64,000 nucleotides of DNA from Atherinomorus stipes (Eukaryota; Chordata; Actinopteri; Atheriniformes; Atherinidae), in assembly GCA_023101725.1 (NCBI GenBank), contig JALJCO010009075.1, positions 248,001 to 312,000 on the forward strand, in the 5' to 3' direction. The position numbers and the translations under genes are program-made. Positions 37,701 to 42,527 of this stretch are shown here, in pieces; position 1 is the stretch's first letter, and the number at the start of each line of letters is the position of its first letter. The notes below the pieces were generated by a model. The model had not been told where the DNA came from and ran no database searches. It saw nothing but the letters and a program-made list of their open reading frames with translations.

Positions 37701-39440
37701 TGATGAAGAGGAAAAAAAACATAATGAGTTGCACTGGACTGTAAGTCGTATTTATTTATTGAAAATAGGGTGGTTTTAATTTTTGGATCCTATCCTATAT
37801 TTGTTGCTGCTAAAAAAAATTCCCTTAATCACTCCAATTCCAAAGTTAATCCCAGTAAATGACCATGATCATCAAAATTAAGACGGGTAGACATATTTTT
37901 TGAGGATTTAATCCGCCCCACAGACAGTACAGCCAGATGTCCAAAATGAACTCCTCTCGCTGAGATAAGACTGTTTTGGGATCTTGGCTCTTGGAGTACA
38001 ATATAGCTGTCACAAGTCTAGAGCGCCCTCATGTGACATTAGATGGTAATGTTTACTCCTAGGTTGATGTCAGTCAAAATATTAACCTTTAAAAATATGT
38101 TTGATTTTATATTATACAATATATACAGGGGTTAGACAATGAAACTGAAACACTTGGTTTTAGACCACAATCATTTATTAGTATGGTGTGGGGCCTCCTT
38201 TTGCGGCCAATACAGCGACAATTCGTCTTGGAAATGACATATACAAGTCCTGAACAGTGGTCAGAGGGATTTTAAGCCATACTTCTTGCAGGATAGTGGC
38301 CAGGTCACTACGTGATGCTGGTGGAGGAAAATGTTTCTTGACTCGCTCCTCCAAAACTCCCCAAAGTGGCTCAATAATATTTAGATCTGGTGACTTTGCA
38401 GGCCACGGGAGATGTTCAACTTCACTTTCATGTTCATCAAACCAATCTTTCATCAGTCTTGCTGTGTGTATTTGTGCACTGTCATCCTGATACACTGCAA
38501 CGCCTTCAGGATACAATGTTTGAACCTTTGGATGCACATGGTCCTCCAGAATGGTTCAGTAGTCCTTGGCCCATCTAGCACAAGTCCTGGGCCGAGCGAA
38601 TGCCGTGATTTGGGCAGCTGTGGTTTTACGTTTTTTGGATACAATCCGGGTTAGCACCCGAACATCCCGTTCAGACAGCTTCCTCTTGCGTCCACAGTTA
38701 ATCCTGTTGGATGTGGTTCGTCCTTCTTGGTGGTATGCTGACATTACCCTGGATACTGTGGCTCTTCATACATCACAAAGACTTGTCTTGGTCACAGATG
38801 CGCCAGCAAGACACGCACCAACAATTTGTCCTCTTTTGAACTCTGATACAATGTTGTATGCATTGCAATGTTTTGAGCAAAACCGTGCTTTTTACTCTGC
38901 TAATTGAACCTTCACACTCTGCTCTTACTGGTGCAATGTGCAATTAATGAATTTTTGCCACCAGGCTGGTCTAATTTAGCCATGAAACCTCCCACACTAA
39001 AATGACAGATGTTTCAGTTTCATTGTCTTACCCCTGTAAGTCGCACTGGAATAATACTTGCACAAGCAGCCAAACAATGAAAAAAAGTGTGACTTATAGT
39101 TCGGAAATTACGGTAGTTTGAAAACAGCAGTTTTGCTTTTCGATTGCTCATCTCAAAGAGAAATAACTCATTAGTTGCATTTCCTTGTGATGAAGTTGTT
39201 ATTTTAGCATGTTTTCAGGCTGCTCCCTTTCCCTCCTGCAGGTTAGAGGTGCAGTGCGAGGTGATAGACTCCGAGGTCAACCACATCCTTCCAGCCTTCT
39301 CGGTGTTGCGTCGGGAGTGTGGACTTCAGCGGGACCCCTTACTCTTCAGCTGTGCGGGACACTCTTCGAAATACAGACGTCTTTGCCCCTGCAGGGACTT
39401 CCGGCACGGACAGGTGGCGCTGTGCAGGGACTGCTTATGA
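1662..39440 (+). CDS. mgat5b: mgat5b 3' half (exons joined): alpha-1,6-mannosylglycoprotein 6-beta-N-acetylglucosaminyltransferase B
   Basis: Eight exons join without a frame break into about 414 residues ending in a stop. The family (GT18) transfers GlcNAc from UDP-GlcNAc in beta-1,6 linkage to mannose; MGAT5B acts mainly on O-mannosyl glycans, chiefly in brain, as a type II Golgi membrane enzyme. Seen here: the donor-site stretch [16 protein letters not shown] in exon 4, [12 protein letters not shown] in exon 6, and a Cys-rich C-terminus with CPCRDF and GQVALC in exon 8. MGAT5B rather than MGAT5 is chosen from [20 protein letters not shown], from the long linker in exon 7 that MGAT5 lacks, and from [11 protein letters not shown]. 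From memory the mammalian protein has about 790 residues, so the transmembrane segment and N-terminal half lie upstream. Introns are 1018, 12785, 142, 3967, 8144, 3796 and 6681 bp. No disabling mutation is visible. Confidence 0.94.
1796..2813. other. mgat5b intron 1 (1018 bp)
   Basis: No repeat family recognised. A CT-rich stretch at 2080-2220 and another near 2690-2770 produce chance frames on both strands. Confidence 0.6.
2814..2944 (+). CDS. mgat5b: mgat5b exon b
   Basis: Acceptor cag at 2811-2813, donor gtacac from 2945. The exon has two bases plus 43 codons and ends in phase 0 with Trp-Lys. It encodes [20 protein letters not shown] and then [15 protein letters not shown] is a potential N-glycosylation sequon in the lumenal domain. 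The 12.8-kb intron that follows is the largest in the window and is filled with DNA transposons. Confidence 0.94.
3196..4142. mobile_element. long-terminal-inverted-repeat Tc1/mariner-like element
   Basis: About 200-bp inverted arms: the left arm (3196-3365, TTGGGATGTTGTGTAAAA near its start) matches the reverse complement of 3965-4130 (TTGGGACGTTGTGTAAAA). The right end GGAATTGGGGCTGTA looks intact, while the left end is degraded. The arms match a repeat common in teleosts. The interior is occupied by half of a different Tc1 element. Confidence 0.7.
3440..3940 (-). pseudogene. half Tc1 element with transposase N-terminus
   Basis: Its right end reads CTTTCCGTACCCACTGTA at about 3921-3939, a teleost Tc1 terminus. 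The minus strand at about 3450-3560 encodes [20 protein letters not shown] and continues [13 protein letters not shown], the first helix-turn-helix of Tc1 transposase. The frame then runs into unrelated sequence and the catalytic half is absent. It lies inside the long-arm element. Confidence 0.75.
4143..5899. other. intron 2 segment without recognised elements
   Basis: AT-rich, non-coding on both strands. A short T-rich pyrimidine tract lies at 5640-5680, followed by cagGTAAG-like signals at about 5695, but no coding exon fits there. Confidence 0.45.
5908..7280. mobile_element. non-autonomous hAT element with 8-bp target duplication
   Basis: The ends are CAGGGTCGGCAACCC and GGGTTGCCGACCCCTG. 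Flanks CTCTTGCC (5900-5907) and CTCTTACC (7281-7288) form an 8-bp target duplication with one mismatch, diagnostic of hAT. At 1373 bp it has no transposase. Internal copies of GCGGCTCC near both ends agree with a teleost hAT family. Confidence 0.85.
7289..8660. other. intron 2 segment with a 15-G run
   Basis: No element recognised. A homopolymer of 15 G lies at 7998-8012, prone to sequencing error. Confidence 0.5.
8661..9283. mobile_element. MITE related in structure to the 596-1079 element
   Basis: The left end TAGGGTGCGTTCACAC and right end GTGTAAATGCACCCTA are inverted repeats with two mismatches, about 620 bp apart. The interior repeats the theme GGACC/CGGACT also seen in the element at 596-1079. 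No coding capacity. Confidence 0.7.
9284..10083. other. intron 2 segment, possible decayed Tc1 trace
   Basis: Around 9540-9580 the + strand reads [10 protein letters not shown], loosely like the Tc1 SDETK motif. At 9610-9650 there is a short GC palindrome (GGGCCTGGGCCC). Both are too weak to define an element. Confidence 0.3.
10084..11398. mobile_element. low-copy DNA element, copy 1, interrupted by a MITE
   Basis: The left end TAGGGTGCTTTCTGACTGTA and right end TCCGAATGCGCCTA are related inverted termini. The element shares many blocks with 49030-50832: TATAGGAACTAGGGACC, a block around GTGGACGAAC, CAGACGATTGCGTCACACAT and CTAGAACCTCTCTGTCC. The right terminus is separated from the body by the MITE at 10885-11381. 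No protein recognised. Confidence 0.65.
10885..11381. mobile_element. T-rich MITE inserted in the 10084-11398 element
   Basis: It begins near CGGTTTTGGATTTTTAAT and ends GTTAACTACAATAACCTTGG. The same family occurs inverted at 19286-19832. The body carries many GTTAGTTTT units and poly-T runs. Comparison with 50813-50832 shows it splits the sequence tgtcc|gaatgcg of its host element. Confidence 0.65.
11401..11427. repeat. (GAAT)n microsatellite
   Basis: Six to seven GAAT units next to the right end of the preceding element, followed by sequence resembling the A/T-rich 3' tail of a LINE. Confidence 0.9.
11470..12067. mobile_element. truncated copy of the PIF-like family seen at 41654-42524
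   Basis: The right end GAGATTGGGCC followed by TTA matches, in reverse complement, the left end of the element at 41654. Shared blocks include TAGGGCTGAAAGTCAACCCC in reverse and the GCCATCTTGCC-type sequence near 11570. The left terminus is missing. Confidence 0.6.
12140..12330 (+). pseudogene. Tc1-like transposase remnant
   Basis: The + strand frame from 12149 reads [20 protein letters not shown], the central block of Tc1 transposases. Stop codons follow at about 12221 and 12254, but homology-like text continues to about 12325. No termini identified. Confidence 0.7.
12331..14583. other. intron 2 segment without recognised elements
   Basis: AT-rich, non-coding. A 134-residue minus-strand frame at 13654-14058 overlaps a 108-residue plus-strand frame; neither resembles a known protein and no splice signals frame them. 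Confidence 0.45.
14584..14969. mobile_element. foldback MITE, about 60-bp arms
   Basis: The left arm TGCATGAGATACACGGCAAG is the inverse of the right end, with one mismatch in the first 30 bases. The arms continue with decreasing similarity through AGTCAGTCTGGG and TCCCTCC. The interior carries the Ile/Arg-rich frames on both strands, which are by-products. Confidence 0.75.
14970..15729. other. end of intron 2
   Basis: Non-coding sequence leading to a strong C-rich polypyrimidine tract at 15700-15727. Confidence 0.5.
15730..15888 (+). CDS. mgat5b: mgat5b exon c, with tandem acceptor and GC donor
   Basis: 53 codons beginning [18 protein letters not shown] and ending LLRKAK, phase 0 at both ends. 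The polypyrimidine tract runs into ttt CAG CAG GGC. The acceptor may fall after the first CAG (exon start 15730, with Gln) or the second (15733, without Gln). I took 15730 because my recollection of the mammalian protein has a Gln at this position. The donor is AAG|gcaagg, a GC donor; the first downstream GT would add 19 bases and break the frame with exon d. Confidence 0.93.
15889..16030 (+). other. 142-bp intron with GC-AG splice sites
   Basis: The intron begins gcaagg after AAG and ends ttatttctag. Both neighbouring exons are phase 0 and read LLRKAK|LFIGFG, so the junction is fixed by protein homology. GC donors normally need a strong match elsewhere to U1; AAG|gcaagg keeps most of the consensus. 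Confidence 0.85.
16031..16177 (+). CDS. mgat5b: mgat5b exon d, donor-substrate lobe
   Basis: 49 codons, phase 0, acceptor ttatttctag and strong donor GAG|gtaagt. The peptide [20 protein letters not shown] is the best conserved part of GT18. In GT-B enzymes the PxxxEAxxxG-type loop binds the nucleotide sugar; the Glu of PLEAIANG is the likely key residue, by family analogy. It continues [20 protein letters not shown], a form typical of MGAT5/MGAT5B. Confidence 0.96.
16250..16768. repeat. TTAA-adjacent repeat fragment shared with 41410-41630
   Basis: It starts after TTAA at 16246-16249 with AGGGATAGTTCAGAATTTTT. The stretch 16380-16510 (AAAAGGGATTAGATC, ATTGCAAAGTC) matches the reverse complement of 41440-41570. 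The right boundary is unclear. Confidence 0.5.
16773..17546. mobile_element. TTAA-flanked MITE (piggyBac-like target)
   Basis: 774 bp between TTAA at 16769-16772 and 17547-17550. The left end AGACACACAACGGAACTTTT and the reverse complement of the right end differ at a single base over 20. The TTAA target suggests mobilisation by a piggyBac-type transposase, an inference; none is encoded here. An internal block (AGACTGTCTTTTACTGG in reverse) is shared with 41290-41320. Confidence 0.75.
17551..19285. other. intron 4 segment with a C homopolymer
   Basis: No element recognised apart from a run of about 17 C at 18419-18435 and degenerate (CATC)n near 18660-18735. Confidence 0.5.
19286..19832. mobile_element. 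A-rich MITE, second copy of the 10885 family
   Basis: Inverted relative to 10885-11381. The left end CAAGGTCATTATAGTTAACT and the right end ACTATTATAACCTTGTTG form short inverted repeats. The body has many AACTAAAAC units. Confidence 0.65.
20145..20261 (+). CDS. mgat5b: mgat5b exon e
   Basis: 39 codons, phase 0, acceptor ttcatag and donor AAG|gtattg. The peptide opens [17 protein letters not shown], carries [11 protein letters not shown] and ends IKEIMRTK. The NNS tripeptide is a potential sequon. The exon is flanked by an intron of about 4 kb upstream and one of 8.1 kb downstream. Confidence 0.95.
20262..21116. other. start of intron 5, no recognised element
   Basis: AT-rich, non-coding on both strands. 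Confidence 0.5.
21117..22294 (-). pseudogene. decayed full-length-type Tc1 transposon with frameshifted transposase
   Basis: Left terminus TATATTGCCAAAATTATACG, right terminus reduced to TAATATAGTG after a deletion next to GGCCATGGAAGTGG. On the minus strand, transposase pieces appear in order: the helix-turn-helix end [13 protein letters not shown] (22045-22266), the central [20 protein letters not shown] (from 21643), the catalytic [10 protein letters not shown], and [13 protein letters not shown] (21322-21579). The last Asp-to-Glu pair of the DD34E triad is split by a frameshift near 21480. Inactive, but the arrangement is typical of teleost Tc1. Confidence 0.9.
22295..23680. other. intron 5 segment with (CA)n and pyrimidine tract
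   Basis: (CA)n at 23221-23242 and a CT-rich stretch at 23330-23450 create the 194-residue + frame at 22891-23475, which is low-complexity at its end and has no homology I recognise. Confidence 0.5.
23685..23900. repeat. degenerate telomere-like (CCTAA) tract plus GGTCCCCA block
   Basis: Units such as CCCTAAACCTAACG, CCTAAACCTAACCC and CCTAATCCTAACC occur over about 80 bp, followed by GTCCCCATGAAGG and GGTCCCCATAATG. Similar interstitial tracts are dispersed in teleost genomes. Confidence 0.55.
24390..25250. mobile_element. TTAA foldback family, interrupted copy
   Basis: The left part (24391-24554) and right part (24920-25240) match the two arms of the complete copy at 35168-36060, for example TCAATATTCCTCCATACTGC and the blocks around AAAAAAGTGCTCCAGAGTC. 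Arms are separated by a tRNA-like repeat at 24555-24915. A run of about 15 C lies at 25130-25141. Confidence 0.7.
24555..24915. repeat. tRNA-like dispersed repeat, body apparently corrupted
   Basis: It opens GGCTGCACGGTGGGTGGTGG, then TTAGCACTGCAGCCTCACAG and GGTTCAATTCCC, resembling tRNA A and B boxes of a very common teleost repeat. From 24623 the text becomes G-homopolymer-rich, yet GGTAGGGTAAATTAAT and TGTCTCTCTATATGTGTTGG of the same repeat can still be seen. See findings. Confidence 0.6.
25251..26924. other. intron 5 segment without recognised elements
   Basis: AT-rich, non-coding. At 26860-26915 a stretch ending AATAAAGAACCTTTAACC resembles the tail of a short retroposon, too brief to name. 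Confidence 0.4.
26925..27432. mobile_element. TA-flanked MITE with TATAAGTCGC termini
   Basis: 508 bp flanked by TA. The left end CCATATTTTCCGGACTATAA and reverse complement of the right end differ at one base in 20, and both continue GTCG. A second, older copy at 37616-39113 carries a Tc1. The 80-residue minus frame inside has no recognised homologue. Confidence 0.8.
27433..28405. other. end of intron 5
   Basis: Non-coding, no element recognised. Confidence 0.5.
28406..28480 (+). CDS. mgat5b: mgat5b exon f
   Basis: 25 codons, phase 0, acceptor gattttccag and donor CAG|gtgagg. The peptide is [18 protein letters not shown] followed by HAYIQNQ. It matches the conserved [10 protein letters not shown] block of the family. 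An L2-type LINE begins about 100 bp after the donor. Confidence 0.96.
28587..29565 (-). mobile_element. L2-type LINE, 3' part
   Basis: Minus strand. The 3' end at the left shows (ATTG)n at 28590-28604. The frame 28953-29438 encodes the C-terminal end of a non-LTR reverse transcriptase: [43 protein letters not shown]. Just upstream in element sense (29440-29500) a shifted frame reads [13 protein letters not shown], a classic L2-clade block. The element is 5' truncated and interrupted at TTAA 29566. Confidence 0.85.
29570..30238. mobile_element. TTAA-flanked MITE inserted in the LINE
   Basis: 669 bp between TTAA at 29566-29569 and 30239-30242. The ends AGGGACTTGAGGCAAG and TTCCTGCCTCAAGTCCCT are inverted repeats. 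Inside, a unit of about 199 bp is duplicated in tandem (about 29674-29872 and 29873-30070), sharing TTTTTAGTGTCTTTCAGTTG and GCGGATGTAG. LINE sequence resumes at 30243. Confidence 0.85.
30243..30570 (-). mobile_element. L2-type LINE, second segment
   Basis: Minus-strand frame 30276-30518 reads [11 protein letters not shown] and then [12 protein letters not shown], the reverse-transcriptase thumb region that precedes the block at 28953-29500. It contains a perfect 50-bp palindrome at 30293-30342 and direct repeats of TATAATCACACCA. Confidence 0.8.
30293..30342. repeat. near-perfect palindrome, 24-bp arms
   Basis: Two arms of 24 bp match exactly with only AA between them; the centre reads CCCAGCTGCAAATGCAGCTGGG-like sequence (arm core CAGCTGCA). 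An imperfect A/T-rich extension adds nine pairs. Confidence 0.95.
30571..31305. mobile_element. long inverted-repeat element, about 215-bp arms
   Basis: Arms 30571-30786 and 31092-31305 are inverse copies with about ten percent differences; the ends are AATTTTCAAGATA and its complement. Shared blocks include GATAAGTATGGGGCAACTGG and CTAGAGAGGAGAAATGAATG. The 300-bp centre is CpG-rich and holds CCCTAACCCTAACC near 31000. No protein recognised. Confidence 0.85.
31306..32276. other. end of intron 6 with (GT)n
   Basis: (GT)n at 31404-31428; otherwise no feature recognised. Confidence 0.5.
32277..32560 (+). CDS. mgat5b: mgat5b exon g, glycosylated linker
   Basis: 94 codons plus two bases (GG), acceptor ctttcaccag and donor CGG|gtaggt. 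It starts [11 protein letters not shown]. Three potential N-glycosylation sequons follow closely: NFS, NST and NVT. Then come [30 protein letters not shown] and NNKEALHG. This Pro/Ser-rich linker before the C-terminal Cys-rich lobe is longer in MGAT5B than in MGAT5 and supports the paralogue call. Confidence 0.94.
32712..32735. repeat. (AT)n microsatellite
   Basis: About 12 AT units in intron 7, followed by AT-rich sequence that may be remnant of another repeat. Confidence 0.95.
32907..33180. mobile_element. TTAA foldback family, left arm only
   Basis: It begins after TTAA (32903-32906) and matches 35168-35430 through CCTCATGCTGAGCAAGACTC, blocks around TGCAGCCGGAGAT, and AATCCAAGTGTCCTGAGTGG. 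The right arm is missing; another repeat-like start, TTTAAGGTACAGTATGTAAG, follows at once. Confidence 0.75.
33181..35163. other. intron 7 segment, scattered repeat traces
   Basis: 33495-33610 begins CCCTCATTTATGAAACAATC, like the start of a common teleost element that recurs near 56640. 33765-33830 carries CCGATATTGGC traces also seen near 62650. No coding sequence. Confidence 0.35.
35168..36060. mobile_element. TTAA foldback family, complete copy
   Basis: 893 bp between TTAA at 35164-35167 and 36061-36064. The left arm (to about 35530) begins AGGAATAGTACACCCACAGA; the right arm (from about 35685) ends TCTGTGGGTGAACTATTCCT. The arms pair over roughly 360 bp. Other copies lie at 24390, 32907 and 44712. 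Confidence 0.88.
36065..37051. other. intron 7 segment with (TTAGC)n
   Basis: (TTAGC)n at 36106-36125. The 126-residue + frame at 36140-36520 has no recognised homologue. No other feature. Confidence 0.45.
37056..37300. repeat. TTAA-adjacent repeat, copy 1
   Basis: It starts after TTAA with AGGTAGAATCCGGAG and shares with 62803-63034 the blocks GGACGTTTCTGGGTGGAGAT-like and TTTGCATGTTGTCTCCAGCC-like sequence. No right terminus found. Confidence 0.6.
37616..39113. mobile_element. TA-flanked MITE carrying a Tc1 insertion
   Basis: Second copy of the 26925-27432 family. Its right end GACTTATAGTTCGGAAATTA lies at 39090-39110; the left end near 37616 (CCGTATTCTGGACTATA) is rearranged. Internal matches to the other copy include CCAGATGTCCAAAATGAACT. 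Removing the Tc1 leaves about 587 bp, close to the 508 bp of the uninterrupted copy. Confidence 0.75.
38126..39036 (-). mobile_element. non-autonomous Tc1 with partial transposase
   Basis: 911 bp flanked by TA at 38124-38125 and 39037-39038. Terminal repeats CAGGGGTTAGACAATGAAAC and CAGGGGTAAGACAATGAAAC (reverse complement of the right end) differ once and extend to about 26 bp. On the minus strand, 38556-38744 encodes an N-terminal DNA-binding part ([15 protein letters not shown]), and 38178-38537 the catalytic end with [13 protein letters not shown] and [18 protein letters not shown]. The middle, including the first catalytic Asp, is deleted. It ends in frame at a stop near the left terminus. 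Confidence 0.92.
39242..39440 (+). CDS. mgat5b: mgat5b terminal coding exon
   Basis: Acceptor ccctcctgcag; the first base completes Gly from the previous exon, then 65 codons and TGA at 39438-39440. The peptide runs [19 protein letters not shown], then [17 protein letters not shown], then [15 protein letters not shown]. The dense cysteines and the Cys-Leu terminus are characteristic of GT18 C-termini. An Asp-Cys-Leu end is shared by MGAT5 and MGAT5B. Confidence 0.96.
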
Positions 39441-40326
39441 TTACAGGACACCTAAGGGACGCACATGAAAGACAAAGACACCAATTTGGGAGGCAATTTG
39501 GGGAGCTGTGGGGCTGTGAGTATTTTTTGTAACTACAACAGTTACTGCAGCAGACCAGATGGAGCGTACACTTTTTCACATGAACCTTAAAGATACATTT
39601 AACACAACTCTTGGTTTTCTGGACTGCATCGTTGTAAGAGTGGGACTGTGGTGTCTTCAAATATCTTGGCAACCTCAGGTCAGTATCAAGACTCCTCTCA
39701 GCACTTGGAGACGGGATGATGGACATACGGAGCATCTCTCCTTTTAGTTCGTCCCCTCCTGCAGTGATGGAACTTTCTCAGATGGAGTCTGGGGCAACAG
39801 CAGTCAAAACAATCATCTCTAGTCAGAGAAGGAGAGAGGAGGAGAGAGGCCAAACATACAGGGCATGGCACAAAAATATTTTTCAGTAAATAAGCCTTCA
39901 GAGCTCTCAGATGGATTTTTAAAAAGTTTGCAAGGCTTTGTGATGGAAAAATCATAAATGAATAAAAAAAAATCTGAATGGATCAAAGAGTTGAGGTGGG
40001 TTTTATATTGCTTTCCTATCTTCAGAATGGAGGCTTGCCTCCACCCCATCTGTTGCAGACCGCTAACAGTTCATATTCATCCAGCTTTCCATCATTCCAC
40101 TCACACCTCTGCAGAGACATTTGATCTCTTCCACCTGAAGCTGACAGCAATCAGTCTGAAGCTGGCAACAAGATACAGAAGGGTGAAGAAATGTAGTTTA
40201 AGTGTTTGTGAATGACTTGACCATGACTTCTCTCTAACAAGGTTTGACAACTTTCATTAAATCCATTTAAAGACCCATTATTTAACTTTCCAACCTTGAA
40301 ACTCTGGGTTCTGTGATGGCACAATT
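39441..40326 (+). other. mgat5b 3' UTR and downstream flank
   Basis: Non-coding after the stop codon. The first good polyadenylation signal is AATAAA at 39961-39966, with a weaker ATTAAA-type site near 40256. No repeat was recognised before 40327. The true cleavage site cannot be fixed from sequence alone. Confidence 0.4.
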
Positions 40327-41027
40327 CAGGGTTCCTACGCGTCCTGGAAAACCTGGAAAATGATTTTTCTAGTCATGGAAAACACATGAAAAAGGGAAAA
40401 AAACAGTAAAATGTCCTGGAAAACTTGAGTTGTTGTGGAAGATAATTTGTCCTGCCACTGCTTTATCTCTGCTTCGTGTCGGTTTCTTCTGCGTCGTCTC
40501 TGCTTCACGTCTGGTTTGTCTCTGCTTCATCGCCACCGCTTCGTCACTGTTTTGTCTGCTTCGTGTCTGCTTCATGTCTACTTTGTGTCCGCGTCGTCAT
40601 TGCTTCGTTGCTGCTTCATCTCTGCTTTGTCGTCGCTTCGACTCCGCTTCATCTACTTGTCTCCTCTTCGCCGCTGCTTCGTTGCTGCTTCGTCTGCTGC
40701 TTCGTCTGCTTTGTCTCTGCTTGGTCTCTGCTTCGTTGCTGCTTCGTCGTGGCTTCCCTTGCCGCTTTGTCATCTGCTTTGGTCTGCTTCGTGTCTCTGC
40801 TTGGTCTCCGCTTTGTCGTTGCTTCGCCTCTGCTTCGTCTCTGCTTCATCTGCCTTGTGTCTGCTTTATCTCCGCTTCACGTTGTAGAACACTTCTCCAA
40901 AAGCTCGGGGTGGAATTTATTAGTCTATGTTGTGATAACTTGACTCATACTGTCGGAAGTGGAAAAGTGCTGGAAATGTCCTGGAAAAGTCCTGGAAAAT
41001 AACTTTAAGAAAAGAGTGAGAACCCTG
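40327..41027. mobile_element. MITE containing a minisatellite
   Basis: The ends CAGGGTTCCTACGC and, inverted, CAGGGTTCTCACTC frame 701 bp. Both flanks of the interior carry TGTCCTGGAAAA units. No clear target duplication. Confidence 0.65.
40445..40885. repeat. CTGCTTCGT-type minisatellite
   Basis: About 440 bp of degenerate units such as CTGCTTCGTCT, CTGCTTCATCT and CTGCTTTGTCT, of 9 to 15 bp. Because the units lack stop codons it opens three plus frames and one minus frame at once; none is a gene. Confidence 0.9.
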
Positions 41028-41114
41028 TGACATCTATTATGTGAATTTCTCTAGCTGTTGCTGCCCAGCTGCATCCTGATGCTGAGAATCTGCACTGTGC
41101 AACTGTTTCATCCG

Positions 41115-41650
41115 AGTAATGTTAAAGCCGAATTTTGCTTTACGCTGTCATTACATGCTAGCAAGCGGACATAAACACACCAGCCTTGGAACACCGAGGC
41201 TGATTCAGCAAAGAAACACTAGAGGACATTATTGGAGAAGAGAGGAAAAGAAAGAGAGGAAGGGGCAGAGAAAGAGAATAACAGTCAAGATAAGACTGTC
41301 TTTCAATGGCCGGACACAGTCTCATGGGTTTTCTCAAATGAACTAGACATGACCGATCTGGATTCTCGCTGCAAGGGTCCAACAACTCTGTAACCACATA
41401 ACTCCAGTCCTTCAATCCACCCTACACCCCATCCTTTGCATCTAATCGTTTCAGACTTTGCAATCATGCAGCCGACCTCCTGCAACCGTCCTGTTATGGA
41501 AAGTGTTTTGAGTTTTGGTGCGGTCACTTGACAAAATTCCGATCTAATCCCTTTTCTAAACTTGAGAATTGTTAGTGATAAAAATGTCCACACGACCCGA
41601 CGACAGGGGGTACGTTAGTAAGAAAATGGCAAAAAGTTACAGTTTGTCTT
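41115..41650. repeat. repeat fragment shared with 16250-17000
   Basis: Two blocks match earlier sequence in reverse: 41250-41320 (AAGATAAGACTGTCTTT) with 16880-16960, and 41440-41570 (GATCTAATCCCTTTTCT) with 16390-16510. The right end abuts TTTAA next to the element at 41654. Confidence 0.5.
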
Positions 41651-41653
41651 TAA

Positions 41654-42524
41654 GGCCCAATCTCATTTCTCTTTTTCACCCCTACCCCTTGGCCCTCGCC
41701 ACTTAAACCAAAGCTACGAGAGGTAGGGCTGAAAGTCAACCCCTACAAATTGTGACACCCGTTCAACAATCACATACATTATCAGTGATCCTGCCTGCTT
41801 GTGTGTAAGCAGGTGCTCGCTGAGCTGTCAGCACAAATCTCGAGAAATCAAGCTGTCTAAAGCTGTGGGTTAAATAGCAATAATTTTATATGCTGATATC
41901 ATATCAATATTTGAAAACGCAGCATCGATTTTCCTAACAAAATCTCACGAGAAAAACAATTATTTCATGAAAACCTACGAGATTTCCTAACAGAACAAAA
42001 AAATCTTGCGGGTTTTCATAAAATCTCACGAGATTTCATTGGTAAAATAGATCAATATCACGTTTTTAAATATCAGCATGAAATCTGCATATAAGAATCT
42101 CACAATGTTTTTCCCAGCCCTACGACAGAGCACCACTGGTTTCCATTCTGGTACCGTTTATGTAACTGAAGTGAAGTGTACTGAAATGTAGTACTAGCGA
42201 TTTTTTTTCGTGTGCATTTTACAAAGAAAATGACCATTAAACGTTTAAACAGTGTTAGACAATACAGTGGTTTTCATACTTTTAAAACTTTATCCAGGGG
42301 GATAAAGGAGAAAATATTTTCATTTGTGGATTTTTTTCTTTTTGACTCTGTAGCAGCCATCTTGCCGTTGATTGTCATTCCCCTTTATTGTAAGTGTGCA
42401 TCAGAAAACCTTTGTTTGAAGAGGTTTATACCCCTACCACTCTGTCCTAACAGAACTAGGACACCCCTACCCCTACACGTGAACGTGCAAAATGGAGGGG
42501 AAGGGGGAGAAATGAGACTGGGCC
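41654..42524. mobile_element. PIF/Harbinger-like element, TAA duplication
   Basis: 871 bp flanked by TAA at 41651-41653 and 42525-42527. The ends GGCCCAATCTCATTTCTC and GAGAAATGAGACTGGGCC are inverted with one mismatch. A truncated relative lies at 11470-12067. No transposase seen. Confidence 0.82.
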
Positions 42525-42527
42525 TAA

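Noticed and set aside
1662..39440. MGAT5 (GnT-V) rather than MGAT5B
   Set aside because: [15 protein letters not shown], the extended exon g linker and [11 protein letters not shown] fit MGAT5B better.
40430..41002. Three overlapping plus frames of 150-190 residues as a repeat protein
   Set aside because: A stop-free minisatellite explains all of them at once.
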